From positions 1 through 44,520 of the forward strand of contig JAKLDO010000017.1 in NCBI GenBank assembly GCA_022703485.1: DNA of 44,520 nt. The letters are read 5' to 3'. Shown piece by piece: positions 24,892 through 34,051 of this stretch. Positions within the stretch are counted from its first letter, which is position 1. Each line of letters opens with the position of its first letter. The stretch comes from a bacterium (GTDB lineage Bacteria > UBP6 > UBA1177). The translations under genes were made by a program, and so were the position numbers. The notes under the pieces were generated by a model. The model worked only from the letters and a program-made list of their open reading frames with translations. It was not told the DNA's origin and searched no databases.

Positions 24892-25718
24892 TTCTGAGCT
24901 TTCTTGATCATTTTACGGAAAACATCGAAATCGTCAGCTGATCTGAACTCTATGGTCACTGAAACCCCGCGCCCTTTTGTTTTTACCGAAACTTTTGCAT
25001 TAATGCTCTTTCCGAGTTCTTTTTCCTCATCTGTCCAGTAAGGTCCTTCATCTTTTTTCTCTTTTTCCTTTCCGCCTGAAGTAAGTGATGAAACAAGTTT
25101 CTCCACCTGTCTTGCGGTTAGCTTGTCACTGATTATCCTGTCGAGAAAAAGCTCCTGCTCGGATTTATCAAGTACCGCAAGAGGTCTCGCCTGTCCGACC
25201 GATATCGTGCTGTTCCTGACAAGGTCCTGTATCTTTCCGGTGAGGTTTAGAAGCCTCATGCAGTTGCTTATTTCGCTTCTGCTTTTCCCGACTTTTTCAC
25301 TAAGTTCCTGCTGAGTGTAGGAGAATCTTTTTATAAGTTCTGTGTATGCTTCCGCGACTTCTATCGGGTTGAGGTCCTCTCTCTGGAGGTTCTCTATCAG
25401 CGAAACCTGATAATCCTCTTCACCCTTGAAAAGTATGGCTCTCATCTCTGTAAGTCCGGCCATTTTTGCGGCACGGTATCTTCTTTCACCTGCGACTATG
25501 CGGTATTTCGAACCCTCTTTCTTGACAAGTATAGGCTGGATGATGCCGTACTGTTTTATCGAATCGGAAAGCTCCTGAAGTCTCTGCTCATCAAACTTTT
25601 TTCTGGGCTGGTTCTCGTTCGGGATTATTGAATCTATCGGCAGTACCATGTAATCGCTTTCGGGTGCCGATTTGATGAGCGCATCAAGCCCTTTTCCAAG
25701 TTTTCTTTTTTCGAGCAT
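24888..25718 (-). CDS. parB: Chromosome-partitioning protein ParB
   Basis: ParB binds parS sites near the origin and slides as a CTP-dependent clamp. The 276 residues include LGKGLDALI at the N-terminus, NQPRKKFDEQRLQEL, the CTPase motif region GERRYRAAK and SLIENLQREDLNPIEVAEAY, and a helix-turn-helix around QQELSEKVGKSRSEISNCMR. The C-terminal dimer domain is present. It follows parA by 9 nt. I found no parS site in the window. Confidence 0.96.
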   Translation of the reverse strand: MLEKRKLGKGLDALIKSAPESDYMVLPIDSIIPNENQPRKKFDEQRLQELSDSIKQYGIIQPILVKKEGSKYRIVAGERRYRAAKMAGLTEMRAILFKGEEDYQVSLIENLQREDLNPIEVAEAYTELIKRFSYTQQELSEKVGKSRSEISNCMRLLNLTGKIQDLVRNSTISVGQARPLAVLDKSEQELFLDRIISDKLTARQVEKLVSSLTSGGKEKEKKDEGPYWTDEEKELGKSINAKVSVKTKGRGVSVTIEFRSADDFDVFRKMIKKAQK

Positions 25719-25727
25719 TGCTTTCTC

Positions 25728-26480
25728 CTATTTCATTTTTTTTAAAAATTCCTGTGCGAGTTCAAGATATTTCTGAGCTCCTATCGAAGAGATATCGTAA
25801 AGCACGATAGGCATTCCGAAGCTCGGCGATTCGCTCAGTTTGACATTCCTCGGTATCACTGTCTTGAAAACCGTGTCACCGAAGTGTTCCCTTACATCGT
25901 TCTCGACTTCATAAGTGAGCTTGACCCTTTTATCGTACATCGTGAGGACGATCCCGTAAAGTTCTATGTCAGGATTGAGCGACTTGATGTTTTTTGTTGT
26001 CTCAAGGATCCTGCTGAGCCCTTCAAGAGCGAAATATTCGCACTGGATGGGTATTATTATCCCGTCGGAAGCCACCATGTTATTTACGGTCAGAATGTTC
26101 AGGCTGGGCGGGGAATCAATGATTATATAATCGAATTTCTCCTTGTATTTCTGAAGAGTCTTTTTAAGAACGAACTCTCTTTCGTCCATCTGAAGAAGTT
26201 CGACTTCCGCTCCTGTCAGTTCTTCATTGCAGGGGATTATCTTGAGGAACGGCAGACCTGTCGGATACACTGCATTTATTTCAGGGTTGGCCATGAGATC
26301 GTATATGGTGTTGAAACTTTCACCCTGAATTGAGCTCATTGATGTCGCATTTCCCTGCGGGTCCATGTCAATAAGGAGGACCTTTTTTTCCATAACACCC
26401 AGACATGCGGCGAAATTGACTGCGGTCGTAGTCTTGCCGACACCGCCTTTCTGATTGACCACTGATATGACTTTTCCCAT
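25728..26480 (-). CDS. parA: Chromosome-partitioning ATPase ParA
   Basis: The 250-residue Walker-type ATPase has the deviant Walker A KGGVGKTT at the N-terminus, LLIDMDPQGNATS and IIIDSPPSLNILTVN. With ParB it drives origin segregation. The start is set at 26480 because MGKVISVVNQKGG is the family N-terminus and GGAGG lies 5 nt upstream; an in-frame ATG at 26519 would add 13 unrelated residues. Confidence 0.96.
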   Translation of the reverse strand: MGKVISVVNQKGGVGKTTTAVNFAACLGVMEKKVLLIDMDPQGNATSMSSIQGESFNTIYDLMANPEINAVYPTGLPFLKIIPCNEELTGAEVELLQMDEREFVLKKTLQKYKEKFDYIIIDSPPSLNILTVNNMVASDGIIIPIQCEYFALEGLSRILETTKNIKSLNPDIELYGIVLTMYDKRVKLTYEVENDVREHFGDTVFKTVIPRNVKLSESPSFGMPIVLYDISSIGAQKYLELAQEFLKKMK

Positions 26481-26496
26481 ATATCCTCCGGAATGC

Positions 26497-27021
26497 TTAC
26501 GGGATTGAATATAACACAAGCTTTTGTTTTTTCAACAGATTTTTCTGCCACTCCTCTACAGCCTTCTTCTTTTCATCGGCATTCGGCGTTTTGTCACGGA
26601 ACCTTTTCTTAAGAAAAAGCTCTGTCATTTTATCCGCTATCAGCCTCATTTTTATCATTGTTGTGAACTCAAGGGGAGTTATCTCATATTTTTTCAGGAA
26701 ATCCTTCATATAGACATTTGACATGTATGTCACCACTTTCTGCCGGACGACCTCTTCATCAACGGTGACATTCTGGTCTCTCGCTTCTTCAAACACTATT
26801 ATCCTGAACATGATAAGGTTAAGGGTCTTTTCCTTGAGGTCCGGACTCTGCGGGGTTTCAGGCGGAACATTGTTCTCGATGTTCAGAAGCTCGCCTTCCT
26901 GAAGAAGTTCGGTGTAGGTTATGGCCCGGTCGTTCATGTTGGCGACAACACTTTCAACTATGGATGCGGCTGAAACGGAAAAATGAAATATAAGCACGAA
27001 CATCAGAAAAAGCGGTCTCAT
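26497..27021 (-). CDS. SurA N-terminal-like periplasmic protein without a PPIase domain
   Basis: The 174 residues start with a signal peptide (to about Ala19) and then SIVESVVANMNDRAITYTEL, matching the SurA/PpiC N-terminal chaperone domain (VxRVVAVVNDxxIT). The usual parvulin PPIase domain and C-terminal helix are absent; it ends after a helical segment rich in Lys. It probably holds outer-membrane proteins or lipoproteins, but this is inferred. It overlaps engB by 4 nt and ends 16 nt before parA, so it lies inside the purD-parB operon. Confidence 0.75.
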   Translation of the reverse strand: MRPLFLMFVLIFHFSVSAASIVESVVANMNDRAITYTELLQEGELLNIENNVPPETPQSPDLKEKTLNLIMFRIIVFEEARDQNVTVDEEVVRQKVVTYMSNVYMKDFLKKYEITPLEFTTMIKMRLIADKMTELFLKKRFRDKTPNADEKKKAVEEWQKNLLKKQKLVLYSIP

Positions 27022-27593
27022 TGCACGGCTCCTTCTGAAGGCAGATTAAGTGCGATATGTTCAAGAAGCTCTTCTCTGCCAGCTCCTGTGACAGCTGAGG
27101 CGATGAAACACCCTTTGTATTTCTGTCTTAGAACTGCGATCTCGTTTTTGTTCAGCTTATCGGCCTTTGTATAGACTATCGTGTATTTCAGTCTGTAATG
27201 ATCGAGAAATTCCATCATCTGTTCATCTATTTTCATTATTCCGTGCCTTGAGTCGATAAGAAGAAAAATATCGGTGAGCACTTTTCTTTTCACAAGGTAT
27301 TCCTCTATCAGACGCCGCCAGAGCTCCTGCTCGCTTCTTGCTCTTGATGCGAATCCGTATCCCGGAAGGTCAACGAGAAGAAATGAGTCATTGACAGAAA
27401 AAAAGTTGAGAAGCACGGTCTTGCCGGGTTTTTTAGAGGTCTTGACAAGCCCTTTTCTTGCCAGCAGCATGTTCATCAGGCTTGATTTGCCTACATTCGA
27501 CCTGCCGATGAACGCGAATTCGGGCAGTCCTCCTTCGGGCAGACCTTTTATAGATGAAGCACTTTTAAGGAAATCTGAGCTTTTAATTATCAT
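27018..27593 (-). CDS. engB: Ribosome biogenesis GTPase EngB (YsxC/YihA)
   Basis: EngB is a GTPase needed for 50S assembly. The 191 residues show G1 GRSNVGKSS, switch region KKPGKTVLLNFF, G3 DLPGYGFA, G4 TKADK and a final SAVTGAGREEL as G5. KTVLLNFF instead of the usual RTQLINFF is a mild variation. It overlaps purD and the SurA-like gene by 4 nt each. Confidence 0.96.
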   Translation of the reverse strand: MIIKSSDFLKSASSIKGLPEGGLPEFAFIGRSNVGKSSLMNMLLARKGLVKTSKKPGKTVLLNFFSVNDSFLLVDLPGYGFASRARSEQELWRRLIEEYLVKRKVLTDIFLLIDSRHGIMKIDEQMMEFLDHYRLKYTIVYTKADKLNKNEIAVLRQKYKGCFIASAVTGAGREELLEHIALNLPSEGAVQ

Positions 27594-28867
27594 TTTACGG
27601 TCCTTTTTATCTCCCGGTGCGCTATGTCGGGTCTGTAGTAGGCACCTTTGAACTTTATACGGTCTATGCTGCTGTATATCGTATCCATGGTCTTTTTTAT
27701 TGTCGGGCCTGTCGCAGTCACCATCAGCACTCTTCCGCCGTCAGTGACGATACGGCCGTCTTTATCAAATTTAGTTCCTGCATGGAAAACAGCAATGCCG
27801 CTGTCAACCGAATCAAGTCCGGTTATCACTTCACCTTTGGGATATGTTCCCGGATATCCGTCTGATGCCATTACGACTGTGGCGCCGTATCCGTTTTTCC
27901 ATTTAAGTTCCGGCAGATCCTTTAAAGAACCTTCCGCACAGGCTTTAAAATACGGGACTATATCACTTTCAAGCATCATCATGAGCGGTTCGGTCTCGGG
28001 ATCGCCGAACCTTGCGTTGTATTCAAGCACATAAGGTTTTCCGTCAACGATCATCAGACCGATGTAAAGTATTCCGCGGTAGTTTATGCCTCTTTTCCTT
28101 AGTTCGGCAAGGAGGGGCCGTGTCACGGAAGAATCTGTTTCCGAGTAGAGCCCGGGTGTTCCGGAAATGACGGGGGCATAGGCTCCCATTCCGCCGGTGT
28201 TCGGTCCGGTATCGCCCGCAAGAAGCGCTTTATGGTCCTGAGAGAAGAGGAGAGGAATGACATTCAATCCGTCTGTCAGAAGAAGAAGACTGAGCTCTTC
28301 ACCTTTCAGGAACTCCTCTATGACAACTTTCGCTCCGGCATCCTTGAACTTTCCGCCGAGCATCTCTTTAAGCTCGGTTGACGCCGTTTCAAATGAATCG
28401 CATATCACAACGCCTTTGCCTGCCGCAAGTCCGTCAGCTTTAAGAACTATCGGGAACTTTGATCTCTGAAGTACGGCTGTTCCCGCTTCTACTGTCGTGA
28501 CGGTGGAATAGCCCGCTGTAGGAATGCCGGCACTGTCCATGACCTCTTTTGCAAATGCCTTGCTTGATTCAAGTTTTGCCGCATCTTTATTCGCGCCGAA
28601 TATTTTTAGACCAAGAGATTCAAAATGGTCAACGATCCCTTTTGACAGATAGTCTTCCGGTCCCACGACTGTAAGGTCTACGCCTTCTTTCAAGGCGAAT
28701 GCCGCAAGACTTTCAACTGAATCATCAGGAAGAGACGGTATTTCTGCGATCTCTGATATTCCTGCGTTGCCAGGGAAACAGCAGACTTTTTCAACAAGGG
28801 GGCTTTTTGATATTTTCCACGCAAGAGCATGCTCTCTCGCCCCTTTTCCTGCAACAAGGACTTTCAT
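27590..28867 (-). CDS. purD: Phosphoribosylamine-glycine ligase
   Basis: PurD makes glycinamide ribonucleotide, the second step of purine synthesis. The 425 residues begin MKVLVAGKGAREHALAWK and contain the ATP-grasp blocks LKADGLAAGKGVVI, GPNTGGMGAYAP and YNARFGDPETE. The ATG at 28867 has AGGAG upstream; a longer in-frame start (28897) adds a non-conserved leader. It heads the purD-engB-surA-like-parA-parB-amidase block. GKGAREHA in place of GSGGREHA is a small change in the first loop. Confidence 0.96.
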   Translation of the reverse strand: MKVLVAGKGAREHALAWKISKSPLVEKVCCFPGNAGISEIAEIPSLPDDSVESLAAFALKEGVDLTVVGPEDYLSKGIVDHFESLGLKIFGANKDAAKLESSKAFAKEVMDSAGIPTAGYSTVTTVEAGTAVLQRSKFPIVLKADGLAAGKGVVICDSFETASTELKEMLGGKFKDAGAKVVIEEFLKGEELSLLLLTDGLNVIPLLFSQDHKALLAGDTGPNTGGMGAYAPVISGTPGLYSETDSSVTRPLLAELRKRGINYRGILYIGLMIVDGKPYVLEYNARFGDPETEPLMMMLESDIVPYFKACAEGSLKDLPELKWKNGYGATVVMASDGYPGTYPKGEVITGLDSVDSGIAVFHAGTKFDKDGRIVTDGGRVLMVTATGPTIKKTMDTIYSSIDRIKFKGAYYRPDIAHREIKRTVK

Positions 28868-28948
28868 AATAAGCTCCTGTTCTCTCAAAACATACAAAAT
28901 ATTGACTTGAGTATAATAATGATTGCAAGCTGATTATCAAGAAAGAGG

Positions 28949-31900
28949 TCACATCGGAGGCAGATCAAGCTTTTTCATCATATTTCCGGCAGTTTCAACT
29001 GTGACACCAGATCCGACGGCCATGTCAAGAAGTTCCTTGAAATCATCCAGAGATGTAAGATATTCATTTATGCCGTCGGGTTCACCGATATCATGGAAAA
29101 GGAACACTCCCCAGACTGATTCATCAATGACCGACTGTGTAAAATTCTTAAGTTCCTGAAGTGTTGTCGATGCTGTGACAGGGAACACTCTGATGCCGTA
29201 TCTGTTCATTGCAAGGTCGTTAAGTCCGCTGAAGCTTGTCCTGGAATATGAGAAATGCTTTCTGACAGCCGATACTGAACTTTCGTCAAGATCACCGAAC
29301 GGGAAGGCCATTCCTTCAGGCTGTATCCCGAGTCCTCCGAGCCATGCAAGCCCTTCTGCGATATCAGCTTCAGCCTCCTCCACGGTCATTCCGGTGAACA
29401 TTGTGTGCTTCGATCCGTGGAAACCTATCTCGTGACCTCTGCTGTCAAGTTCAGTTATCATATTTTCATCAGCGTATTGAGGATCTTCTCCCGCGACGAA
29501 CTTTTTAGAAACGAAAAATGTTCCGCGCCATCCTCTTTTTTCAAGTTCAGCGGCACCTTCCGTTGCAGCTGAAGCCCAGATATCATCAAAGGAAAAGGTT
29601 ATGACAGGGTTTTCAAGTCTTACGGGTTCTATTTTTGAAAGACTGTGTCCGCATACTTCAAGAGTTCCGTTGCGGCCGAGCGACCGTAACACAGTGTAAC
29701 TGCATTCTTCAGGAACGAAGAATCTTGCACTGTTCCTTTCAAATGAAGGTGCGCTGACCGACTGTCCGATGCTCATGAACTTTTCCAGTCCGCATGAAAG
29801 GATCACCTCTGACACGGTATCCGATCTCGACATATCACTGTACTCATACCAGCCTTTTGAAAGTTTTACAGGCTCGAAATACCATCCGGCCTCTCCGTCA
29901 GTATGTTCTGAAACTGTGACGGTGACAGGAATGCACCCGTCTTCATCCGCACCTGTCGAGAACGCGGCTTCATTCTCGCCCCATTCCAGTTTTTTGAACG
30001 CACTTTCTGCAACGATATTCTCTTTTGTCACAGGTTCTGTTGAAAATGAGTCAAAGAACTCTTTCACAATGTGATATGACATTTTCTCTCTTTCAGCCAT
30101 TTCAGGCACAGTGTCCCAGGGTTCCCACAGGAATCTTTCAGTTATCACTTTGCCGTCTTTGAATGTTACTGCCGCCCTTATACCGTCTGACAAAGCGGTT
30201 TCCCTTTCCGGGGTCTCTCTGTCGTCATCCATTACAAGAAGAGATGACGGGTCTGTGAACTGGATAAGCGTCCAGGGAACCCTGATGAGAAGAGAGTTTC
30301 CGTCAAATATTACAAGGTTGTGATCTGTGCTTTCAGCGGTATTTCCCGTAAAAGTTCTGAGATCGCCTATGAAAAAACCGGTGTCGGGAAAGAGATATCT
30401 GCCGTCGTCACTTCCGTGCTCTCCGCTGTTGAGCCATCTTACAGGCATCCACAGACCTCCGTCGGAAGCTGTCGAGTGATAAAGCTGGCTGTCAGATGAA
30501 GTTCCATGCCATATTCCGTAGAGATCGTATGCCTGAGTGACCATCAGAACAGCCTTGTTCTCACTGAAGGTTATCGCGAACTCTGATCTGACGCCGAGTT
30601 CCGTTCCGCCGGGAAGTACCGATTCCCCGGTGTCATCTCCGTAAGTGTCAATGCCTATTTCGAGGTCCTTTATGTCAGAAGCGTTTCCTGCTGAGGTCAG
30701 TTTCAGATAGAAGAACTTCACATCGGCCGCCATTTCAACTTTTGTCACTGCCGAGCTCCCTTCTCCTGTCTTTTTGAACACAGGTCCGGACTCAGGTTCG
30801 AAAGCTATGAGCCCGAAATTCTGTTCAGGTGCCGTGATGTTGTGCCACAGAGGTCTTCTTTCGGGGGGAAAATCAAGTTCGTCGGTTATCCATGTCCTTT
30901 TCCACCATTCATCTATCCATGCAAAGTACATTCCTCCTGCACATCCTGTATCCCTGATGGTCTCGAACATTCTCTTTATGTAGTTTCCCTGAGCGGTTTC
31001 ATCGTGTCCGCCGTGGTGCATTCCGCTGACAGAGAAATGGGCGTTGCCTATGCTTGAAGGGACGCCGAACTCCGCTATCAGGAGTGGAGAATCCTTATAG
31101 TGTTCTTTGAGATCGCTTAGATATCCCGTGTAGTTGTTCATCCCGTAATTATCTGAAAAACTGAGATACTCCGGTTCGGTGTTCATGAAGTTGGGATAGT
31201 AGGGATATGCGTGGTAGCTTGCAAAATAGCCCGGGACATAATTTGAATCATCAATTCCGGAAAGGTCTATTTTATTTGTATCTTCAAATGAAAGGCTCCC
31301 TTCAGTCCTGTGTTTCAGAGGGTCAAGGGTGGGCCAGCTCGACATGCTCAGAGGTCTTTTCACTTCATATTTTTCAGATTCATATTCTGCAAGGACATCA
31401 AGTCTTTCCGTGAACCATGCCTCCGCAGGATCGCAGTTCCCTATTTTGAAATGCTTTCCTTCAAAAGACTTTATATTTTCATTGTTGAAATTTGTAGAAG
31501 CGACCTCGAAAGGCGATACTTCCCTGCCGATGATCCATCCTGCTATCCAGTCAGAGATGTCTACGGTGTAAGTTCCATAGGCCCTTCCGTATCTGTGACC
31601 TATCTCCGCATTGCCGTGCACAACATCTACCGCCTCTTTTATACCTTCGTCAAAATGGTCAGTTATAGTGAACAGGTCACCGTTTTCCATTCCTTCTTCA
31701 TCAAGCCATATTCCGTGAAACAGGTAGAGAGGTTTATCTTTGTTTGCAGTGTTGAATTCGTTAAGTGCTTCATAGAACTGAGGAAAATGGATGGTGTATA
31801 TCCTCAGCGAATTGAATCCTGCTTCGGACATTTGCGAGAACCATCTCAGATAATCCTCTTTTGAAGCGGCAAGTTCACCCGCCATGGTCCCCGGCACACC

Positions 31901-32086
31901 TATTCCGAGGTTGATCCCTGCAATAAACATTTTTTCAGGAGTTTTTCCGTTTTTATAGAAATATCCGTTTTTTACGATAAACGGCATGGGGTCTGCGCCG
32001 GTTCCGCTCTCCTGATCTTTTTTTTCGCTTTCACATGAGATAATAAAAACCGCCAGCAGAACGATCAGAGAGAGTTTTTTAAGCAT
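28949..32086 (-). CDS. Large lipoprotein: glycoside hydrolase-like barrel plus polysaccharide deacetylase
   Basis: The 1045-residue protein has lipobox IISC (Cys18). The N-terminal domain (about 35-430) looks like a GH-A clan TIM barrel: IIGREVSP (Glu189, possible acid/base) and LIAEFGVPSS (Glu339, possible nucleophile). The middle (about 430-820) has a beta-rich, sugar-binding-like region. The C-terminal domain (826-1045) is a NodB deacetylase with all catalytic sites: TFSFDD (Asp834, Asp835), GFHGSKH (His890, His894), FPFGD and LFHDIGE (His998). The pairing of hydrolase and deacetylase resembles PelA and PgaB of exopolysaccharide systems, but no synthase is nearby. AAGGAGG precedes the ATG; it follows htpG by 8 nt. 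Confidence 0.85.
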   Translation of the reverse strand: MLKKLSLIVLLAVFIISCESEKKDQESGTGADPMPFIVKNGYFYKNGKTPEKMFIAGINLGIGVPGTMAGELAASKEDYLRWFSQMSEAGFNSLRIYTIHFPQFYEALNEFNTANKDKPLYLFHGIWLDEEGMENGDLFTITDHFDEGIKEAVDVVHGNAEIGHRYGRAYGTYTVDISDWIAGWIIGREVSPFEVASTNFNNENIKSFEGKHFKIGNCDPAEAWFTERLDVLAEYESEKYEVKRPLSMSSWPTLDPLKHRTEGSLSFEDTNKIDLSGIDDSNYVPGYFASYHAYPYYPNFMNTEPEYLSFSDNYGMNNYTGYLSDLKEHYKDSPLLIAEFGVPSSIGNAHFSVSGMHHGGHDETAQGNYIKRMFETIRDTGCAGGMYFAWIDEWWKRTWITDELDFPPERRPLWHNITAPEQNFGLIAFEPESGPVFKKTGEGSSAVTKVEMAADVKFFYLKLTSAGNASDIKDLEIGIDTYGDDTGESVLPGGTELGVRSEFAITFSENKAVLMVTQAYDLYGIWHGTSSDSQLYHSTASDGGLWMPVRWLNSGEHGSDDGRYLFPDTGFFIGDLRTFTGNTAESTDHNLVIFDGNSLLIRVPWTLIQFTDPSSLLVMDDDRETPERETALSDGIRAAVTFKDGKVITERFLWEPWDTVPEMAEREKMSYHIVKEFFDSFSTEPVTKENIVAESAFKKLEWGENEAAFSTGADEDGCIPVTVTVSEHTDGEAGWYFEPVKLSKGWYEYSDMSRSDTVSEVILSCGLEKFMSIGQSVSAPSFERNSARFFVPEECSYTVLRSLGRNGTLEVCGHSLSKIEPVRLENPVITFSFDDIWASAATEGAAELEKRGWRGTFFVSKKFVAGEDPQYADENMITELDSRGHEIGFHGSKHTMFTGMTVEEAEADIAEGLAWLGGLGIQPEGMAFPFGDLDESSVSAVRKHFSYSRTSFSGLNDLAMNRYGIRVFPVTASTTLQELKNFTQSVIDESVWGVFLFHDIGEPDGINEYLTSLDDFKELLDMAVGSGVTVETAGNMMKKLDLPPM

Positions 32087-32094
32087 TTTCCTCC

Positions 32095-33984
32095 TTATAC
32101 CGGTACTTCGGACATTATTTCTGAGATCTGGGAAGCGAATTTCACGGGGTCTTTCGGCGCTATGCCTTCGATCATAAGTGCCTGATTATAAAGCACTTCC
32201 GCAAAATCCTTAAGTTTCCCTGAATCGGGGTCGGCTGAGTATATTTCATTAAGTTTTGCAAATATTCTGTGGTCAGGGTTTATTTCAAGTATTCTTGTCG
32301 CCTTGGGTGCAGGCATGTTCGACATCGATGCTTCGCTTAACACCTGTTCCATGTTTATGCTTATCCCTTCACCGCTCACAAGGCATACTGCACTGTTCCT
32401 GAGCCTTGAAGAAAGCCTTACTTCCTGAACATCTTCCTGAAGGTGTTTTTTCAAAGTTTCAAGAAGTGACTTTGACTGTGACTCCCTCTCTTTTCTTTTC
32501 TCCTCTTTCTCCTTTTTCTCCTCTTCGGTGAAGATGTTCAGTTCCGAACCGCTTATGTTCTTCAGAGGTTTTTCTTTGTAGTTCACAAGTATGGTGGAAG
32601 CAAATTCATCAATTTTATCAACAAAGTAAAGCACTTCATATCCTTTCTCTGCAAGCATCTCCATCTGCGGAGTATGTTTCAGGGCATTTCTGTCGCGTCC
32701 TGCGGCATAATAGATCTCTTTCTGGTTTTCAGGCATTCTTTTAACATATTCATCAAGGGTTGTCAGCTCTTCGCTGTATGAAGATTCAAAAAGAAGCAGG
32801 TCCTGAAGTTTTTCCCTGTTCATGCCGTAATCTGCGTAAATGCCTGCTTTTATTGCTTTTCCGAACTCATTCCAGAACTTTATGTATTTAGGACGGTCGT
32901 TCTCGAGCATATATTTAAGGGCTCCGAGTATCTTTTTTTCGATGTTCTTTGCGATCACTTTAAGCTGACTGCTGTGCTGAAGGATCTCTCTTGAAATATT
33001 GAGCGAAAAATCGGGGCTGTCGACAATTCCTCTAATGAATCCGAGATATTCAGGAATTAGCTCCTTGCATTTATCCATGATGAAGACCTGTTTGCTGTAG
33101 AGCTTTATCCCCCTTTCAAAATGGCTGGAATAGAAATTGAACGGGACCTGCGACGGGATGAAAATGAGAGCGGTGTATTCGACATTTCCTTCACCTTTTG
33201 AATGTATTACATCGACCGGTTCGTCATAAGCGTGGAATGTATGTCTGTAAAATTCCTTGTATTCTTCATCTGTGACATCGGATTTTTCCCTGTGCCAGAT
33301 CGGTTTCATCGAGTTGAGCACTTTTTCCTCAGGTGCATCCTTGCCGACATCCATTTTTACCGGATATCTTATGAAATCACTGTATCTTGTCACAAGTTCC
33401 TCTATTTCATCTTTATCAAGAAGATGCATTTCTTTTAAAATGTCCTCTTTGAGATAAAGCAGTATTTCAGTTCCTCTTTCAATTTTATCAGTCTTATCAA
33501 TGGTATAGCTTCCGTCACCCTTCGATTCCCACACAACTCCTTCAGACGGTTCAGCCCCAGCCGCCCTTGTCAGGATCTTCACTTTTTCCGCAACCATGAA
33601 TGTACTGTAGAACCCGACACCGAACTGTCCTATCAGCTCTGCGGCGTTCTTTGAATCGGTTCCCTGCAGTTTTTCGATGAACTCTTTAGATCCGCTTTTT
33701 GCGATCGTCCCTATATTTTCAACCACTTCATCGTATGTCATTCCTATGCCGTTATCTGAAACGGTGAGCACTTTATTATCTTTGTCTATTGATATTCTGA
33801 TCTCAAAATCGCCATTGTTCTCAAGCAGTTCCGGCTTTGTCAAAGACTGGAATTTCAGTTTGTCGATAGCATCGCTTGCGTTTGAGATAAGTTCTCTTAA
33901 AAAGATCTCCTTGTTAGTGTAGATCGAATTGATCATAAGGTCGAGCAGTTTTCTGGTTTCAGCTTTAAAACTCTTTTTTGCCAT
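32095..33984 (-). CDS. htpG: Hsp90-family chaperone HtpG
   Basis: The 629-residue protein has the GHKL ATPase N-terminal domain: IFLRELISNASDAIDKLKF, SDNGIGMT and GQFGVGFYSTFM. The middle domain has FIRGIVDSPDFSLNISREIL, and the C-terminal dimerisation domain follows a charged KEEKEKRKERESQ-like linker. All ATP-lid motifs are intact. GGAGG precedes the ATG. Its stop TAA runs into the ribosome site of the next gene, so htpG and the large lipoprotein gene form an operon. Confidence 0.97.
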   Translation of the reverse strand: MAKKSFKAETRKLLDLMINSIYTNKEIFLRELISNASDAIDKLKFQSLTKPELLENNGDFEIRISIDKDNKVLTVSDNGIGMTYDEVVENIGTIAKSGSKEFIEKLQGTDSKNAAELIGQFGVGFYSTFMVAEKVKILTRAAGAEPSEGVVWESKGDGSYTIDKTDKIERGTEILLYLKEDILKEMHLLDKDEIEELVTRYSDFIRYPVKMDVGKDAPEEKVLNSMKPIWHREKSDVTDEEYKEFYRHTFHAYDEPVDVIHSKGEGNVEYTALIFIPSQVPFNFYSSHFERGIKLYSKQVFIMDKCKELIPEYLGFIRGIVDSPDFSLNISREILQHSSQLKVIAKNIEKKILGALKYMLENDRPKYIKFWNEFGKAIKAGIYADYGMNREKLQDLLLFESSYSEELTTLDEYVKRMPENQKEIYYAAGRDRNALKHTPQMEMLAEKGYEVLYFVDKIDEFASTILVNYKEKPLKNISGSELNIFTEEEKKEKEEKRKERESQSKSLLETLKKHLQEDVQEVRLSSRLRNSAVCLVSGEGISINMEQVLSEASMSNMPAPKATRILEINPDHRIFAKLNEIYSADPDSGKLKDFAEVLYNQALMIEGIAPKDPVKFASQISEIMSEVPV

Positions 33985-34019
33985 TTTTTTCCTCCGGATA
34001 CATTAAAAAACTGCGGTTG

Positions 34020-34047
34020 TATATAGAAACCGATAACGGAAAGTCAA
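34020..34047 (-). promoter_or_regulatory. htpG promoter
   Basis: On the minus strand TTGACT (34047-34042), 16 nt, TATATA (34025-34020), about 36 nt upstream of the htpG start. It is close to a sigma-70 consensus; no heat-shock CIRCE repeat is seen. Confidence 0.6.
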
Positions 34048-34051
34048 TATG

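Noticed and set aside
24888-26480. parS site near parA-parB
   Set aside because: I looked for the TGTTTCACGTGAAACA-type palindrome and close variants and found none.
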